The position numbers were made by a program, and so were the translations under genes. A stretch of DNA of 23,581 bases from a virus: positions 1-23,581 of the IMG/VR virus record IMGVR_UViG_3300045825_000517; one strand, given 5' to 3'. Of this stretch, positions 22,287 through 23,581 are shown piece by piece (position 1 is the stretch's first letter; every line of letters starts with the position of its first letter). The notes beneath the pieces were generated by a model. It saw nothing but the letters and a program-made list of their open reading frames with translations. It was not told the origin of the DNA and made no database searches.

Positions 22287-23581
22287 ACCCCACCCCCCAC
22301 AGACCGCAAGCCCACCTGCGGCGCATCTGCCCCCGCCTGGCGGTGCTGGGCAATCAGTGCTTGCACTGCCTCGGCGGGCACGCCCGCACTGCCATATGAC
22401 TGGGTCAACCAGGCATAGGTGCCAGCGTCATAAGCCTCCTTCAATTCCAGCTTGAGGCGTTTGCAAGCCTCAGCCACACTCAGGCGGGCGGCTTCAACAG
22501 TGGGCGCAGCCGCCGCGTGCGCTACCCCCTTGCGGGGCAAGTAGGTAGGCACCTGCGCGGCCTTCAAATCGGCCAACGGGTCAAACTGACCCAAGTAGGG
22601 GGCTTGCTTGTTGCGCCGGGCCTTGTCGGCTTGTTCCACCGTGGCCGGGCCGTCTGGCGTGGCATAGGCCTGTGCCGCAATCTTTTTGCGCCACACGTCG
22701 GCCGTTGTCTCGGGCATGGCGTGGTAGCCCTGGCCCATCACCGGGGCGGCCACGTCATAGCCCAAACGGTTGCGCTGCACGGGCTCCACCTGGTGCCAGA
22801 CAATCTCACCCGTGTCACGGTCCACAGCCCCCACGCGCACGGCGGGGTAGGCCAGCGGGTTGACTGTCACATAAACCTGCGAGCGCGGCGAGATGCCTGG
22901 CACGTAACGCACGTCATAGTCGTGGCTGCCCAGGCCTTTGAAGGCAAAGCTGACCAGCATGTCATCACTCACCTGGCGGGTTTTGGCCATGGTAGCGGGC
23001 AGGGCTTGCATGATGTCCATAGGCGGCGCGATGCGAAGTTGCTCAGTAGTGATCAGACCCCAGGCGGCGTAGCGCGGCATGCCGTGGCGGCGCATGACCC
23101 GCGCGCTGTTGAAGGCGTGCATCCACAGCTCGGCCATGTCATTCAGGCTGGCCATGGTGATGGTTTGGGGGTCCATAAAGCGCAGGCGGCTTTCAAGCCC
23201 ACGCTCTGTCAAGTTTTGCCCGTTCTCTACATGGCCGGTGGCGCGGCTGTTGCGCGGGGCGTGGCGGGTTTGTTTGATGTCCATGGCTGTGCAAAAGTTG
23301 GCAAATGCGGCGCTTTTGAAACAACTGCCCTGGTCGGTGTACAGCGCATAGGGCACGCCGTGCAAGGGCATGGGTTGGCCGTCCGGGCTGGTGCGCTGGG
23401 TCATCATCCACATCAAAAAGTTAAGCGCGTTCTCAGTGGTCTCGCCGCCGGTATAAAACCGGGTGGCTATGCAGCCGCTGGCCGGGTCGGTGCCAACAAA
23501 GCGGGTGAGCAGCTCGTTCATCACCTTGGTGTAGTTGCCGAGCTTGTTTTTGTAGTGCACGCCGTCTTCTTCAAGCAGCAG
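22283..23581 (-). CDS. Mu-like DDE transposase, C-terminal part (runs off right edge)
   Basis: This is the catalytic and C-terminal part of the transposase that would integrate and replicate the element. The frame stays open to base 23581, so the true start and N-terminal DNA-binding domains lie outside the window; a GTG at 23558-23560 is internal. An integrase-core (rve-like) fold is suggested by an Asp in YTDQGS (codon 23333-23335) and a Glu in GHVENG, 35 residues apart, the classical D(35)E spacing. The first catalytic Asp cannot be assigned with confidence; one candidate is the Asp at 23564-23566. The C-terminal part carries a small beta-barrel-like stretch (SQVYVTVNPLAYPAVRVG), as in MuA-type proteins. 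The stop overlaps the next gene's ATG (ATGA), as expected for a coupled A-B pair. The call of a Mu-type transposase rests on the motifs plus the B-like neighbour. Confidence 0.9.
   Translation of the reverse strand: MLLEEDGVHYKNKLGNYTKVMNELLTRFVGTDPASGCIATRFYTGGETTENALNFLMWMMTQRTSPDGQPMPLHGVPYALYTDQGSCFKSAAFANFCTAMDIKQTRHAPRNSRATGHVENGQNLTERGLESRLRFMDPQTITMASLNDMAELWMHAFNSARVMRRHGMPRYAAWGLITTEQLRIAPPMDIMQALPATMAKTRQVSDDMLVSFAFKGLGSHDYDVRYVPGISPRSQVYVTVNPLAYPAVRVGAVDRDTGEIVWHQVEPVQRNRLGYDVAAPVMGQGYHAMPETTADVWRKKIAAQAYATPDGPATVEQADKARRNKQAPYLGQFDPLADLKAAQVPTYLPRKGVAHAAAAPTVEAARLSVAEACKRLKLELKEAYDAGTYAWLTQSYGSAGVPAEAVQALIAQHRQAGADAPQVGLRSVGGGV

Noticed and set aside
1-23581. CRISPR arrays, tRNA or rRNA genes, insertion sequences, invertible tail-fibre cassettes
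   Set aside because: No regularly spaced repeats, tRNA cloverleaf, rRNA-like stretch, IS ends or Gin/Cin-like invertase were seen.

Overview
The window is almost entirely one Mu-like (transposable, Saltoviridae-type) prophage. All supported genes are on the minus strand, so it reads right to left. The moderately high GC, the GTG and TTG starts and the family profile suggest a betaproteobacterial host (Burkholderiales, perhaps Comamonadaceae). That placement is inference; no host gene is visible.

Early region (23581 to about 16430): the C-terminal part of a DDE transposase running off the right edge, a MuB-like AAA+ ATPase with an N-terminal helix-turn-helix, five small early genes (a Cys-rich membrane protein, a zinc-ribbon-like protein, a DUF3164 protein and two unknowns), an unusually structured 279-bp intergenic segment (18471-18749), a small protein, a KilA-N protein, a small coiled-coil protein, a GemA/gp16-like regulator and a Mor-family activator. 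Most genes are coupled by ATGA or similar overlaps.

Late region (16360 to 196): a Mu gpI-like protease with an in-frame nested scaffold (the I/Z arrangement), an HK97-fold major capsid protein closer to the lambda E type than to Mu gpT, a small protein, a decoration-like protein, gp36-like and gp37-like head-tail proteins, a tail tube protein, a 905-aa tape measure, and six distal tail proteins, including an 1153-aa repeat protein and a LamG-containing candidate receptor-binding protein. No sheath is seen, so the tail looks siphovirus-like. The last gene ends at 196. From 88 the plus strand starts TGAAGCG, like the outer tip of the Mu right end, and is followed by three related repeats that could be transposase sites. 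Bases 1-87 may therefore be host flank.

Most notable observation: between the Mor-like gene and the protease gene, where Mu-like phages normally carry lysis genes, both terminase subunits, portal, the F-like minor head protein and gpG, there are only 69 bp. Every remaining gene is open. The element therefore has transposition, capsid and tail functions, but no visible packaging motor, portal or lysis genes. It is either a cleanly deleted prophage, a helper-dependent element, an assembly artefact, or a rearranged phage with those genes elsewhere. The second notable region is 18471-18749, which looks like a structured RNA element with two GCAA-capped hairpins and two competing hairpins directly upstream of a ribosome binding site.
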